The notes beneath the pieces were generated by a model, which worked only from the letters and a program-made list of their open reading frames with translations, did not search any database and had not been told where the DNA came from. A DNA stretch of 64,000 bases from Chitinophaga niabensis. GTDB lineage: Bacteria; Bacteroidota; Bacteroidia; Chitinophagales; Chitinophagaceae. Below are positions 25,707 to 33,894 of the stretch, in pieces (position 1 is the stretch's first letter; each line of letters starts with the position of its first letter). The stretch covers positions 3,973,001-4,037,000 of the forward strand of contig NZ_CP154260.1 in the NCBI RefSeq assembly GCF_039545795.1. Direction: 5' to 3'. The translations under genes and the position numbers were made by a program.

Positions 25707-26399
25707 TCAGCTGTAACGATCGTTCCTCCAGGGATAGGCGGTATTGGAATAACCCCTTTCTTCCCAGAAGCCTAATTTATTCTTTTGCAGGAATTCTATC
25801 CTGTTGATCCATTTAGAGCCTTTCCAGGCATATAATTGCGGGGTGATCATTCTCACGGGGCCTCCGTGTTCCCTGGGTAAGGGCACTCCTTCTACCGTAT
25901 GCACCAATAGTACATCCGGTTTTAATGCTTCTTCCAGGGAAACATTGGTAGTGTACTCATCGTACCCGTAACAAAGTATATGCGTGGCCGTTTCATGTGG
26001 CTGAACGAGCGCTGCGAGGTCCAGCAGGCGAACGCCTTTCCAGTTCATGTTCAGTTTAGACCAGGTGGTTACACAGTGAAAGTCCGATGTGTCTTCTGTT
26101 TGCGGCAGCGCAAGGAAATCTTCCCAGCTGAGTTCTACGGGGCTTTCCACATCTCCGTCTATGACCAGGCGCCATTCATCGAGGGGAATATCCGGCTGGA
26201 TGCCTAAGTCCAGCACGGGCCATTTTACCGTAAGGGTCTGGCCAACAGGGATCACGGGCATGCCATGGCGGTTGGGATTTCCTTTGCCCATGGGCCTGTT
26301 ATCGGCCACGGATGGTGTGCTCCGCATCTTATCCTCGAAACGGGCTTTCAGTTTCATGCGGGCATCTACTATTCTTTTGAGCTTCTCTGAGTCTTCCAT
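25707..26399 (-). CDS. Sulfite oxidase-like molybdopterin oxidoreductase
   Basis: A 230-residue cytosolic member of the Oxidored_molyb family (no Tat signal, unlike periplasmic MsrP). Cys109 in DFHCVTTWS is the molybdenum ligand. RMITPQLYAWKGSKWI is the typical C-terminal pterin-binding segment, and the final GFWEERGYSNTAYPW is conserved in YuiH-like proteins. It oxidises or reduces an oxo-anion or a methionine sulfoxide-like substrate; the actual one is not known. First gene of an operon with rpiA (2 bp) and the SelT-like gene. Confidence 0.9.
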   Translation of the reverse strand: MEDSEKLKRIVDARMKLKARFEDKMRSTPSVADNRPMGKGNPNRHGMPVIPVGQTLTVKWPVLDLGIQPDIPLDEWRLVIDGDVESPVELSWEDFLALPQTEDTSDFHCVTTWSKLNMNWKGVRLLDLAALVQPHETATHILCYGYDEYTTNVSLEEALKPDVLLVHTVEGVPLPREHGGPVRMITPQLYAWKGSKWINRIEFLQKNKLGFWEERGYSNTAYPWRNDRYS

Positions 26400-26524
26400 A
26401 TGCTTGCATTTATACTTAAAGTTAAGATAATGTTCAAGATAACCAGAAGGAGGAGATATAATACGGGTTTTTCGTTGTACAAACCCTGTATAAAAACTGA
26501 GGAATCCGGAGGTTTATTTAACGA

Positions 26525-28318
26525 TTATTTCTTCCTGGTGGCTTTAAAGGTTCCGTTCGGCTGGAGGAATACTGCCTCTGTGGATTCCCCCTGGTCATTT
26601 ACGGTGAAGCGTACACTAAAACCGGTTAATCCTTTCAGGCTGAATTTATCTTTGCCGGTTGGCACCAGGGTATACTCTGGTTGCCCCTGTACAAACAGAA
26701 ATAGTTCTGCGCCTCCTTTACGGTATATTTTGGCTGTCATAGGGCCCAACGCATATTCACCTTCGTATTTCTTTAAAGCATCCGCATTCAGTGCCAGTGC
26801 TTTTTCTACTCTGGTAAAGATGGTAGGTTTAACAGGGGATTCCAGGGGTATACTTACCGTTGAAATATTGCCCTGCTCATCCGTACGGAAAGTGAAGCGC
26901 CAGGGATATTTGTTCTCGGCATTAACACCCTTTTCCTTATCCACTAATACAGGATCATAGATATCATAGCAATAATGCAATAAGTACCAGCTGTTGCCAT
27001 CGGGCAATTGTACAAACAGGGAATCACCCTTCTCCACTATTTCAAATTTCCCATATCCCTTGTTATCATAGTAACCCGTAAAATCCTGTGCCGGACGGGA
27101 TATTTCAGCACCTTTCACCACTTCTTTTGCAGCGGTATCCTTTGGTTTTGGAATTTGTTTTTCTTTATCCAGGTAATACTTATTCCAGGCAATATCTTTC
27201 AACCCAAACAATTTATCTGCGATCTCAGAACGGATGATGTTAGTGATCATGGAACCATTCTGATTGGTAAGGATGATGATACCAATGCTGTCTGTAGGAA
27301 AGAAAGCAGTACTGGCTGAAAAGCCGTTGATATTACCACCATGCTCCACCAGGTAATGCCCCCGGTAAGAGGAAAGCATCCAGCCCAAACCATAAGAAAC
27401 GGAATGAACATCAGGAATGGCTTTATTGGGTACTCCGCCCTCCATGCTCATTTGAGTTCTCATGGCTCCTCCAACATAACTGGCGGGCATGATCTCTTTT
27501 CCTTTAAACCTGCCACCATTGATCCAGGTGATCACCCAGTTACTCATATCCAGCACAGTGCTATTGATACTGCCCGCAGGCCCCATGCCATTGATATTAT
27601 AGTAATCCATCTTCTTCGGACGATCATCTTCTACTGTATATCCTATAGCGGGTTCTGCATTTTGCTTTAAGCCGTCTATGGTGAGATTGGAATTCTTCAT
27701 ATCCAGTTTCCGGAAGAACCTTTCTTCAATATTATCCTCCCAGCTTTTCCCGGTCAGTTTTTCTGCTACCACGCCCTGTGCCAGGAACATCCAGTTATTG
27801 TACTGCCATTTGGTTCTGATCGGGGCTGAGGGCTCGTGGTACTGGATACGTTCAAGCAGGCTGTCCTTAGAAGCGGAATTGAAGATAAACCAGGAAAAGT
27901 CATAACGGGAAAGGCCCGTACGGTGGCACATCATGTCCCGCAGGGTGATCTGGTCGTTCATTTTATCGTCATAGAACTTTAAGGAGGGCAGGTAATCCCT
28001 TACCGGTTTATCGATATCCAGTTTACCTTCCTTAGCTAACAAGCCCACCAGGGCGGAGGTAAAAGATTTTGTGCAGGAACCGATGGCAAACTGGGTGTTG
28101 GGTGTAACGGGTAATTTCTTTTCCAGGTCCCGGTATCCAAAACCTTTGGCATAGATAACTTTATCCTTTTCTACCACTGCTACTGCAAAACCGGCTCCAT
28201 GCCAGTTCTTCAGCACTGTTTCTGCGAGGGTATCCAAACTTTTCAGGCGAGGGTCCTGCTGGGCTAATGTTACTTTACCAAGGGCCAGGGAGCAAAGGCA
28301 CAGGAGTACTTTTTTCAT
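26525..28318 (-). CDS. Secreted serine hydrolase (class C beta-lactamase fold) with DUF3471 tail
   Basis: A 597-residue protein. From ATG 28318 there is a signal peptide MKKVLLCLCSLALGKVTLAQ; codons upstream would lengthen it for no gain. The serine beta-lactamase/AmpH-type domain has Ser81-x-x-Lys84 in GSCTKSF, Tyr173-Asn-Asn175 and His326-Gly-Gly (the KTG position), all family catalytic features. A C-terminal DUF3471 domain starts near residue 420 (FTGYYDNKGYGKFEIVEKG). These enzymes are carboxypeptidases, esterases or peptidases rather than true beta-lactamases. It is divergent from the CDGSH gene. Confidence 0.93.
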   Translation of the reverse strand: MKKVLLCLCSLALGKVTLAQQDPRLKSLDTLAETVLKNWHGAGFAVAVVEKDKVIYAKGFGYRDLEKKLPVTPNTQFAIGSCTKSFTSALVGLLAKEGKLDIDKPVRDYLPSLKFYDDKMNDQITLRDMMCHRTGLSRYDFSWFIFNSASKDSLLERIQYHEPSAPIRTKWQYNNWMFLAQGVVAEKLTGKSWEDNIEERFFRKLDMKNSNLTIDGLKQNAEPAIGYTVEDDRPKKMDYYNINGMGPAGSINSTVLDMSNWVITWINGGRFKGKEIMPASYVGGAMRTQMSMEGGVPNKAIPDVHSVSYGLGWMLSSYRGHYLVEHGGNINGFSASTAFFPTDSIGIIILTNQNGSMITNIIRSEIADKLFGLKDIAWNKYYLDKEKQIPKPKDTAAKEVVKGAEISRPAQDFTGYYDNKGYGKFEIVEKGDSLFVQLPDGNSWYLLHYCYDIYDPVLVDKEKGVNAENKYPWRFTFRTDEQGNISTVSIPLESPVKPTIFTRVEKALALNADALKKYEGEYALGPMTAKIYRKGGAELFLFVQGQPEYTLVPTGKDKFSLKGLTGFSVRFTVNDQGESTEAVFLQPNGTFKATRKK

Positions 28319-28341
28319 GCCGTAAATATAAGCAATTAGCC

Positions 28342-28349
28342 TACTTTTG
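28342..28349 (+). promoter_or_regulatory. -7 promoter element of the CDGSH gene
   Basis: TACTTTTG (perfect TAnnTTTG) 22 nt before the ATG at 28372. No clear -33 box. Confidence 0.5.
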
Positions 28350-28371
28350 CCGGCTAACAATCAAATTTATA

Positions 28372-28596
28372 ATGGCTACTACTAAAATCACTGTGAACAA
28401 CAACGGCTCCCTGAAGGTTGAGGGAGATTTTGAGATTGTTGACAAAAACGGGAATGCGTACGACTTAGCAGGAAGGGATGTGGTGTCCATCTGCAGGTGC
28501 GGCCGCTCTCAAAACAAACCTTTCTGCGATGGTTCACACAAAGGTCATTTCGAACATGAAGCAATTGCCTTTGCTCTTCCACCGAAGAAAGTATAA
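28372..28596 (+). CDS. CDGSH iron-sulfur domain protein
   Basis: A 74-residue protein with one CDGSH domain: Cys41, Cys43, Cys52 and His56 (CRCG then PFCDGSHKG) bind a redox-active 2Fe-2S cluster as in mitoNEET. It starts at ATG 28372 (MATTKITVNNNGSLKVEG); the start is fixed by the promoter and by a serine hydrolase promoter on the other strand. Role is probably electron or cluster transfer. A strong terminator follows at 28595. Confidence 0.95.
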   Translation: MATTKITVNNNGSLKVEGDFEIVDKNGNAYDLAGRDVVSICRCGRSQNKPFCDGSHKGHFEHEAIAFALPPKKV

Positions 28597-28633
28597 CAAA
28601 AAGGGCTGACCGTGATGGCCAGCCCTTTTTGTT
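28595..28633. terminator. Bidirectional rho-independent terminator
   Basis: 14-bp perfect stem AACAAAAAGGGCTG / CAGCCCTTTTTGTT with an 11-nt loop between the convergent CDGSH gene and DUF1415 gene. Confidence 0.87.
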
Positions 28634-29166
28634 TATAAGCAACTATCTCTTAGCATTTTCATATATACCCTGCCCTTTTCATGGGCAAATTTCACATTCC
28701 GTTCCGGAATACTTTGTGGCTCGGGAAAATTCAACAAAGCTGCTTCTATCTGCGCTTCCCTAAGGATATGCAGCATGGGGTAAACAGACCTGTTGGTATA
28801 ATTAGCGGCATCCTCCGGCTCCGTGCCTGCGAACTGATATAAGGGATGAAAGCTGGCTACCTGGTAAACACCCTCGTACCCGTTTTGCTGTAGCGCTTTT
28901 TCCACGGCATCCACCAGGTTCAGGTAATCCAGGAAAACAGGGAATGCCTCCGGGAAAATAACCATGGTAGTGGCAATACTTTCATCATTATCCAGCCGTA
29001 CACACTCTGCCAGGAAGGCCAGTCTTGCTGCCTTGATCCCCGTAGTTGTTACTACTTCATAATGAATGGTATCCTGCTTCAGTTCTTTTGCTGCAAATGG
29101 ACAGAAATTACATCCTATCACTACTTTTTTAATCCAACACTTTGTCTGTGCAATTATTTCTACCAT
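28633..29166 (-). CDS. DUF1415 domain-containing protein
   Basis: A 177-residue cytosolic protein with the DUF1415 hallmarks CNFCPFAAKEL (family N-x-CPF motif), YQVASFHPLYQFAGT and YTNRSVYPMLHILREAQ. The two cysteines in CNFC could bind metal. I start at ATG 29166 (MVEIIAQTKCW); a TTG 18 bp earlier overlaps the upstream stop codon, so translation is probably coupled to the SnoaL-like gene. Function unknown. Confidence 0.88.
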   Translation of the reverse strand: MVEIIAQTKCWIKKVVIGCNFCPFAAKELKQDTIHYEVVTTTGIKAARLAFLAECVRLDNDESIATTMVIFPEAFPVFLDYLNLVDAVEKALQQNGYEGVYQVASFHPLYQFAGTEPEDAANYTNRSVYPMLHILREAQIEAALLNFPEPQSIPERNVKFAHEKGRVYMKMLRDSCL

Positions 29167-29180
29167 TTGATGTTTTGCGT

Positions 29181-29540
29181 TCAATAGAAGAACTGTTCTG
29201 CGATAATTTTACCATCCTTTACTGTGTATACGCACAGTTCATTCATTCTTGTACGGCCTTTTTCCTTCATGGTGAGGTCCATATCAAGTGTAAATGCAAT
29301 TATATTCTCTGTGATCAGCGGTTCTGAAACAGCAATAGCATGTACTTCCTCCACCATTGAATTAAACAGTTCTGCTTTTGCAAAACATGCTTCCTTCCCT
29401 TTTGTTTCCTTCTCAAAACCGGGTGTGGGAAAGGGTTCAATACTCACGGTATCATCAGCATACAGTTCTTTCAATGCTGTTTCAAATTGCCCGTTACGGC
29501 AGTAGTTTGCGAGTTTTGCTGCTAATTCCTGGATAGTCAT
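29181..29540 (-). CDS. SnoaL-like (NTF2 fold) protein
   Basis: A 119-residue single-domain protein of the SnoaL/NTF2 fold: N-terminal helices, YADDTVSIEPF, and the C-terminal strand pair NELCVYTVKDGKIIAEQFFY. Enzymes of this fold are cyclases, isomerases or small-ligand binders, so a function cannot be assigned from fold alone. It overlaps the start region of the DUF1415 gene, so both are one operon. Two further NTF2-like genes lie at 29628 and 46225. Confidence 0.82.
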   Translation of the reverse strand: MTIQELAAKLANYCRNGQFETALKELYADDTVSIEPFPTPGFEKETKGKEACFAKAELFNSMVEEVHAIAVSEPLITENIIAFTLDMDLTMKEKGRTRMNELCVYTVKDGKIIAEQFFY

Positions 29541-29627
29541 AATAGTAAGGTTTTATGTTCAACACAATTTAAAGAAACATCAGCAAGACGGCATTATTTA
29601 TGTAAGAAATTAACAAATGCTTGTCTT

Positions 29628-30047
29628 ATGAAAAACGCCGATTTTAAACAGTTCTTCAAGGACTATATCAAATGGGGTGATGAACATGATGCCCAAAAAG
29701 TAGCTGATGCTTATGCGGAACATTTCATCTTTGCAGACCCTAATGGTATTATGCCCATGGAGAACAACAACGAACTTGTTGCCAAATATGCGGACATAGA
29801 AGAACATTACAAAAAAGTGGGCCGTACTGCCACACATGTAATAGATGCGGATACCACCAAACTGGATGAACAATACTACCTCGTAAAAGTGAAATTCGGC
29901 ATGACCTTTCAGAAGACCGGTGATGAGATGATCACTTTCGATATCACATACATCATGCGGGTAGTGGAAGGCACACCGAAGATTGTGCTGTACATATCAC
30001 ATGAGGATGAGATGAAGGTATTGAAGGAGAAAGGATTGCTTTCGTAA
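29628..30047 (+). CDS. NTF2-like small protein
   Basis: A 139-residue protein predicted to be an NTF2/SnoaL-type alpha+beta cone: MKNADFKQFFKDYIKWGDEH, AYAEHFIFADPNGIMPME, then MITFDITYIMRVVEGTPKIV. No signal peptide. Function is unknown. It is divergent from the SnoaL-like gene at 29540 with an 87-bp gap, an arrangement that suggests shared regulation of two related proteins. Confidence 0.7.
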   Translation: MKNADFKQFFKDYIKWGDEHDAQKVADAYAEHFIFADPNGIMPMENNNELVAKYADIEEHYKKVGRTATHVIDADTTKLDEQYYLVKVKFGMTFQKTGDEMITFDITYIMRVVEGTPKIVLYISHEDEMKVLKEKGLLS

Positions 30048-30102
30048 TCCTGAGGAGGCAATTCTTTCTCAATTTTGGGGAGGCAATTTCTTCCCGCCTT
30101 TC

Positions 30103-31440
30103 CTATTTCCGCTTGGGTTTAGCTCCACGGGTTTTAGGCTTACCGTATTTCTTCATCATCTTTTCAGAATGGCGGACCTTTACATTCACCTTTTTGTTAT
30201 GGGCTGCTTTCTCATGGAAGGCTGCACCCACATCTTCTTTTTTCCGTTGTTTTAAGACGATATTAGGCACAATGAAGCCCGGTTCCTCCTCCGGTGTCAG
30301 TTCAGTGGAGATCTCCAGGTTTTCGGGCAAAGGAACGATGGGGATCTGATAGTTCATCAGGGCTTCTATCTTATCCTGCACTTCCTTGTCTTTTTCCGTA
30401 ATAAAGCTGATAGCGATCCCCTTCTTATCAAAACGCCCCGTTCTGCCGATGCGGTGAATATAACTTTCCGGCAACTCCGGCATATCGAAGTTGATCACAT
30501 GTGTTACTTCTGAAATATCCAGCCCGCGGGCAATGATATCCGTGGCGATCAGCAAGCGGTAGTTGCCTGACTGGAATTGCTTAACAGTATTGAAACGATG
30601 GTTCTGCTCTTTATTGGAATGGATCACCCCTACTTTCTCCGGGAATTCCAGGGCCAGGGGTTCATACAGTTCATCCGCCAGCTTTTTGGTGGAGACAAAA
30701 ACCAGCACCTTGGTCATTTCCTTTTCCTCGCTTAACAACAATCCCAACAGGTTCACTTTCGTGTAAAAGTTGGGGACCATATAAGCCTTCTGCGTAATAT
30801 TCTCCAGCGGTGTTCCTACAGGAGCAGCTTCAATAGTAACGGGATTATTGAAGAAGGTTTCTATCAGTGACTCCACTTCCGGTGTGATGGTAGCGGAAAA
30901 AAGGAGGTTCTGGCGTTTGGCTGGCAGCAGGTCCAGGATATTTTTCAGCTGTGCCCGGAATCCCAGGTTCAGCATTTCATCCATTTCATCTATCACCAGT
31001 CTTTTGATAGCCTTAAGTTTCAGGGCGCCACTCATTACAATATCCACCAGCCTGCCGGGTGTGGCCACTACCACATCCAGTTTACCTTCTGCGATGGCCA
31101 TCTGAGGGTTCATATTGGCGCCGCCATAGAAACCGGCCACTTCCACACTTTGATAAGTACTGAGCTTTTTAACGGATTCCACTACCTGTACAACCAGTTC
31201 TCTGGTAGGTACAACAATCAGGATCTGGGGGAACCTTTCTTTGGAGAAACTCCACATACGGAGGCAGGGCAACAGGTAGGCAAATGTTTTACCGGTACCG
31301 GTCTGGGCGATGCCACATACATCGCGGCCGCTCATGGTTACGGAAAAAACCCTGCTCTGAATGGTGGTAGGTGTCGTAAAATTAAGGTCCTTCAACGCCG
31401 CCAGTAAAGGCTTGTTAAGGTTCAGATCATCAAAAGTCAT
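30103..31440 (-). CDS. DEAD/DEAH-box RNA helicase (RhlE-like) with DEMD motif
   Basis: A 445-residue RNA helicase: Q motif (FTTPTTIQ near residues 21-28), Walker A AQTGTGKT (45-52), motif Ib TPGR, motif II DEMD (151-154, in RLVIDEMDEMLNLG), SAT (182-184), and HRIGRTGR (329-336). Motif II reads D-E-M-D rather than D-E-A-D, confirmed in the DNA. A basic C-terminal tail (about 395-445, RSEKMMKKYGKPKTRGAKPK) probably binds RNA. It acts in ribosome assembly or cold-shock RNA remodelling by analogy with RhlE. A TACTTTTG box lies 4 nt before the ATG. Confidence 0.93.
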   Translation of the reverse strand: MTFDDLNLNKPLLAALKDLNFTTPTTIQSRVFSVTMSGRDVCGIAQTGTGKTFAYLLPCLRMWSFSKERFPQILIVVPTRELVVQVVESVKKLSTYQSVEVAGFYGGANMNPQMAIAEGKLDVVVATPGRLVDIVMSGALKLKAIKRLVIDEMDEMLNLGFRAQLKNILDLLPAKRQNLLFSATITPEVESLIETFFNNPVTIEAAPVGTPLENITQKAYMVPNFYTKVNLLGLLLSEEKEMTKVLVFVSTKKLADELYEPLALEFPEKVGVIHSNKEQNHRFNTVKQFQSGNYRLLIATDIIARGLDISEVTHVINFDMPELPESYIHRIGRTGRFDKKGIAISFITEKDKEVQDKIEALMNYQIPIVPLPENLEISTELTPEEEPGFIVPNIVLKQRKKEDVGAAFHEKAAHNKKVNVKVRHSEKMMKKYGKPKTRGAKPKRK

Positions 31441-31444
31441 GCGG

Positions 31445-31452
31445 CAAAAGTA
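31445..31452 (-). promoter_or_regulatory. -7 promoter element of the DEAD-box helicase gene
   Basis: TACTTTTG on the minus strand, 4 nt before the ATG at 31440, predicting a leaderless or near-leaderless transcript. Confidence 0.5.
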
Positions 31453-31498
31453 ACGAATTTATAGGCAGGAGCGGTTTCCGGTTTTTTCAGAATAGCCG

Positions 31499-32338
31499 CT
31501 ACTCTAATTCTTTCAGCCTGTCTGCTGCATAATCTGCACCTAGTTCTTTCGCTTTGGTCCAGTCTGCTCTGGCGCCTTCTTTATCTCCCAGATTAAGTTT
31601 CGTATTACCACGATTAAAATATACGGCTGCGTTATTGGCATCCAGTTCTATGGCTTTATTAAAATCGGCGATGGCCCCGGTATAGTCTTCTGTTTCACTT
31701 CTGTTAACAGCCCTGTTGATATAAGCTTCTTTGAAGGTGGGGGCCAGTTCTAATGCCTTATCATAATCCTCGCGGGCTTTGGCCGTCAGGAAAATGGCTT
31801 CTTTGGCAATGGCCCTGGAATACCAGGTATTGGCATTCTCCGGGAAGATCTTGATAGCCGAAGTGAAATTGATAATGGATGCGCCGTAATTGCGGTTGTT
31901 ATAGGAACTGATGCCCAGGTCGAAATAATAGGCCAGCTGGCTTGGTTCCAGGTTGGGGAATTCTTTATTGTCAGCGCCGGCAAAGGTGCCGTAGCCATCC
32001 AGCCTGCAATCAAATTCAAAGCCTTTGAAGTACAGATCAATACCCCAGGCCAGCAGGTTATCCTGGTCTATGGGGAACAGTGGGGAGATGCCCGTAAAGC
32101 CCAGCAGGCCATCCTTCTCTCCTATCTCTCCTACTTTTGATCCATAAGTGGCGGTCAGGAAAGCGCTGAATTTCTCCAGTTTCTCCCTTTGATCAGATAC
32201 GAAGAGGAAGTCAAATTCGCCCAAAGCATATTCCTGGAAGCCGCTTTTGATCAAACGGTCATATACTGCCGCTGCCCAAAGTACTTCTTCGTTGAATTGT
32301 TTGATGAATTGCTCCTGTGTAAAAAATCTTCCCTCCAT
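31499..32338 (-). CDS. TPR-repeat protein
   Basis: A 279-residue cytosolic protein with an N-terminal half of about 140 residues (includes EFDFLFVSDQREKLEKFSAF, of unknown fold) and three or four TPR units from about 143 (NYGASIINFTSAIKIFPENA, YSRAIAKEAIFLTAKAREDY, AYINRAVNRSETEDYTGAIA, VYFNRGNTKLNLGDKEGARA). TPRs mediate protein-protein binding. No signal peptide. The partner is unknown. It begins with ATG 32338 with a TAATTTTG box 19 nt upstream. Confidence 0.8.
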   Translation of the reverse strand: MEGRFFTQEQFIKQFNEEVLWAAAVYDRLIKSGFQEYALGEFDFLFVSDQREKLEKFSAFLTATYGSKVGEIGEKDGLLGFTGISPLFPIDQDNLLAWGIDLYFKGFEFDCRLDGYGTFAGADNKEFPNLEPSQLAYYFDLGISSYNNRNYGASIINFTSAIKIFPENANTWYSRAIAKEAIFLTAKAREDYDKALELAPTFKEAYINRAVNRSETEDYTGAIADFNKAIELDANNAAVYFNRGNTKLNLGDKEGARADWTKAKELGADYAADRLKELE

Positions 32339-32357
32339 ATATTTTGAATTTGAGGTG

Positions 32358-32365
32358 CAAAATTA
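32358..32365 (-). promoter_or_regulatory. -7 promoter element of the TPR gene
   Basis: TAATTTTG on the minus strand (perfect TAnnTTTG), 19-nt leader to ATG 32338. It overlaps the last codons of the regulator gene ending at 32366 by position only (adjacent base). Confidence 0.45.
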
Positions 32366-33826
32366 CTAATTCCGATCCAATAGCTTCTTTAATAACAGTA
32401 CTGCCTTTTCCATTTCCGGCAGTTCATAACCGGTAAATCCAAAAATGAAGCCATCTTTCTGAGTGAATTTTAAGGCGAATTCATTCACGGGAATAAGGAT
32501 GATGCCTTCTGCCAAAGCTGCCGCCACCAGCCTTTTCACATTGCAGGGCCGCCTCATCCATGCTATAAAATGCATACCTGTTTCCGCAGGCGCTACCAGG
32601 AGGTATTTGCTGAGATGTTTTTCCAGCAGCACCACCAGCTCTTCCTGTTGTTTTTTGTACAGTGTACGCATCTTCCGCAGATGCCTTGCAAAATGCCCTT
32701 TCAGCATAAACTGGGTAACAATGGCCTGGTCTATTACAGGGCTTTGCCGGTCTATAGTGGATTTCACGATCTTGAACTGGTGTGCGATAGCGGCAGAAGG
32801 TAATACCATGTAACCCATTCTCAGCGCGGGAAAGAGCACTTTGCTGAAAGTACCGGTATAGATCACATTGCCGTGATCATCTAATCCTTTCAATGCAGGA
32901 ACCGGACGTCCGTTATAGCGGAACTCGCTGTCATAATCATCTTCCACGATCCACATTTTATTTCGTGCTGCCCATTTCAGAAGTTTCAGGCGTTCGCTTA
33001 ATGGCATGGTAGCCCCTAGAGGATATTGGTGAGAAGGCGTGAGATAAGCAAAACGCCCTTCCGGGTAGTGTTTCATGGCATATGCAATATCCAGTCCGTT
33101 TGCGGTAATGGGCACGGGGCATACTTTCCCACCCCATCTTGCCATAGCCGCCCTTGCTCCCATATATCCCGGATCTTCCATCCAGCACTGGTCTCCTTTC
33201 TTTATCAGGGCCTGTGCAGCCAGGTTCAGGGCCTGGCGGGAACCATTTACGATCAGGATCTGATCTGCTTCACAAATGATGGAACGGTGAATGCGCAGGT
33301 AATCCACCAACGCTTCCCGTAATGGTAAATGCCCCAGTGTTTCTCCATATCCCAGGTGCAGGGAATGCACATCACGATATGCTTCTGCGGCAAGGCCCGC
33401 CCATATTTTAAAAGGGAATTGCCGGATGGAGGGAACGGAATTCTGGAAAGGAATGACCGGTTCTACCGTACTGTCTTTTCGCAATACTTCATCGGGCAGT
33501 GCAGCATCCTGGTATTTCACCGGCATCGTTTTCCGTACGGAAGGTGTTATGGGGTTCAGTTTGGCGCATACATAAGTACCATCGCCTTTTTTTCCTGCCA
33601 GGTATCCTTCCAGGATCAGTTGTTCATAAGCCTGGAACACACTGTTGCGGGAGATATCCAGGTCAATGGCCAGGTGCCGGGTGGAGGGCATACGCTCTCC
33701 TTCTTTCAGACGGGCATTGAAAATGGCCTGTTTGATCTGTTCATACAGCTGAAGGTACATGGGTGCTGTATTTCCTTTCTCTATCTTGATAAAAGGCAGC
33801 GGTATCCTGGGAGTGGTCTTACTCAT
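32366..33826 (-). CDS. MocR-type GntR/aminotransferase transcriptional regulator
   Basis: A 486-residue MocR regulator: N-terminal GntR winged helix (residues 20-90, MYLQLYEQIKQAIFNARL and SRNSVFQAYEQLILEGYL) joined to a fold-type I aminotransferase domain (110-480) with NGSRQALNL, EDDYDSEF and Lys329 in GTFSKV, which forms the PLP aldimine. Such proteins sense PLP-linked or amino-acid signals and act mostly as activators of nearby divergent genes. It is divergent from the ATP-grasp/LysE operon, 68 bp away, which it most likely controls. Confidence 0.93.
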   Translation of the reverse strand: MSKTTPRIPLPFIKIEKGNTAPMYLQLYEQIKQAIFNARLKEGERMPSTRHLAIDLDISRNSVFQAYEQLILEGYLAGKKGDGTYVCAKLNPITPSVRKTMPVKYQDAALPDEVLRKDSTVEPVIPFQNSVPSIRQFPFKIWAGLAAEAYRDVHSLHLGYGETLGHLPLREALVDYLRIHRSIICEADQILIVNGSRQALNLAAQALIKKGDQCWMEDPGYMGARAAMARWGGKVCPVPITANGLDIAYAMKHYPEGRFAYLTPSHQYPLGATMPLSERLKLLKWAARNKMWIVEDDYDSEFRYNGRPVPALKGLDDHGNVIYTGTFSKVLFPALRMGYMVLPSAAIAHQFKIVKSTIDRQSPVIDQAIVTQFMLKGHFARHLRKMRTLYKKQQEELVVLLEKHLSKYLLVAPAETGMHFIAWMRRPCNVKRLVAAALAEGIILIPVNEFALKFTQKDGFIFGFTGYELPEMEKAVLLLKKLLDRN

Positions 33827-33837
33827 AATGGCACTAT

Positions 33838-33867
33838 CAAAATTGTGTAAAATGGCTCTTTTTACAA
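33838..33867 (-). promoter_or_regulatory. Promoter of the MocR gene
   Basis: Minus strand TTG (33867-33865), 19-bp spacer, CAATTTTG (33845-33838), one base off TAnnTTTG, followed by an 11-nt leader to the ATG at 33826. Confidence 0.5.
33846..33866. promoter_or_regulatory. Inverted repeat, candidate MocR operator
   Basis: Perfect TGTAAAA-(7 nt)-TTTTACA between the divergent MocR and ATP-grasp promoters, overlapping both -33 regions. A site there could control both directions; binding by this MocR protein is inference. Confidence 0.45.
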
Positions 33868-33881
33868 TGCCAATATACTGC

Positions 33882-33889
33882 TACTTTTG
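33882..33889 (+). promoter_or_regulatory. -7 promoter element of the ATP-grasp operon
   Basis: TACTTTTG, perfect TAnnTTTG, ending 5 nt before the ATG at 33895. A TTTT at 33859-33862 lies at the -33 spacing of 19. Confidence 0.5.
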
Positions 33890-33894
33890 TTCAC

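Noticed and set aside
26470..26500. GGGTTT / AAACCC inverted repeat as terminator for the serine hydrolase gene
   Set aside because: 6-bp stem, no T-tract in the needed place.
26400..26960. 186-residue plus-strand frame
   Set aside because: Mostly antisense to the 3' end of the serine hydrolase gene, with no recognisable domain.
30054..30092. Direct repeat GGAGGCAATT at 30054 and 30075
   Set aside because: Short, two copies only, in a 55-bp gap at the 3' ends of two convergent genes, with no regulatory context.
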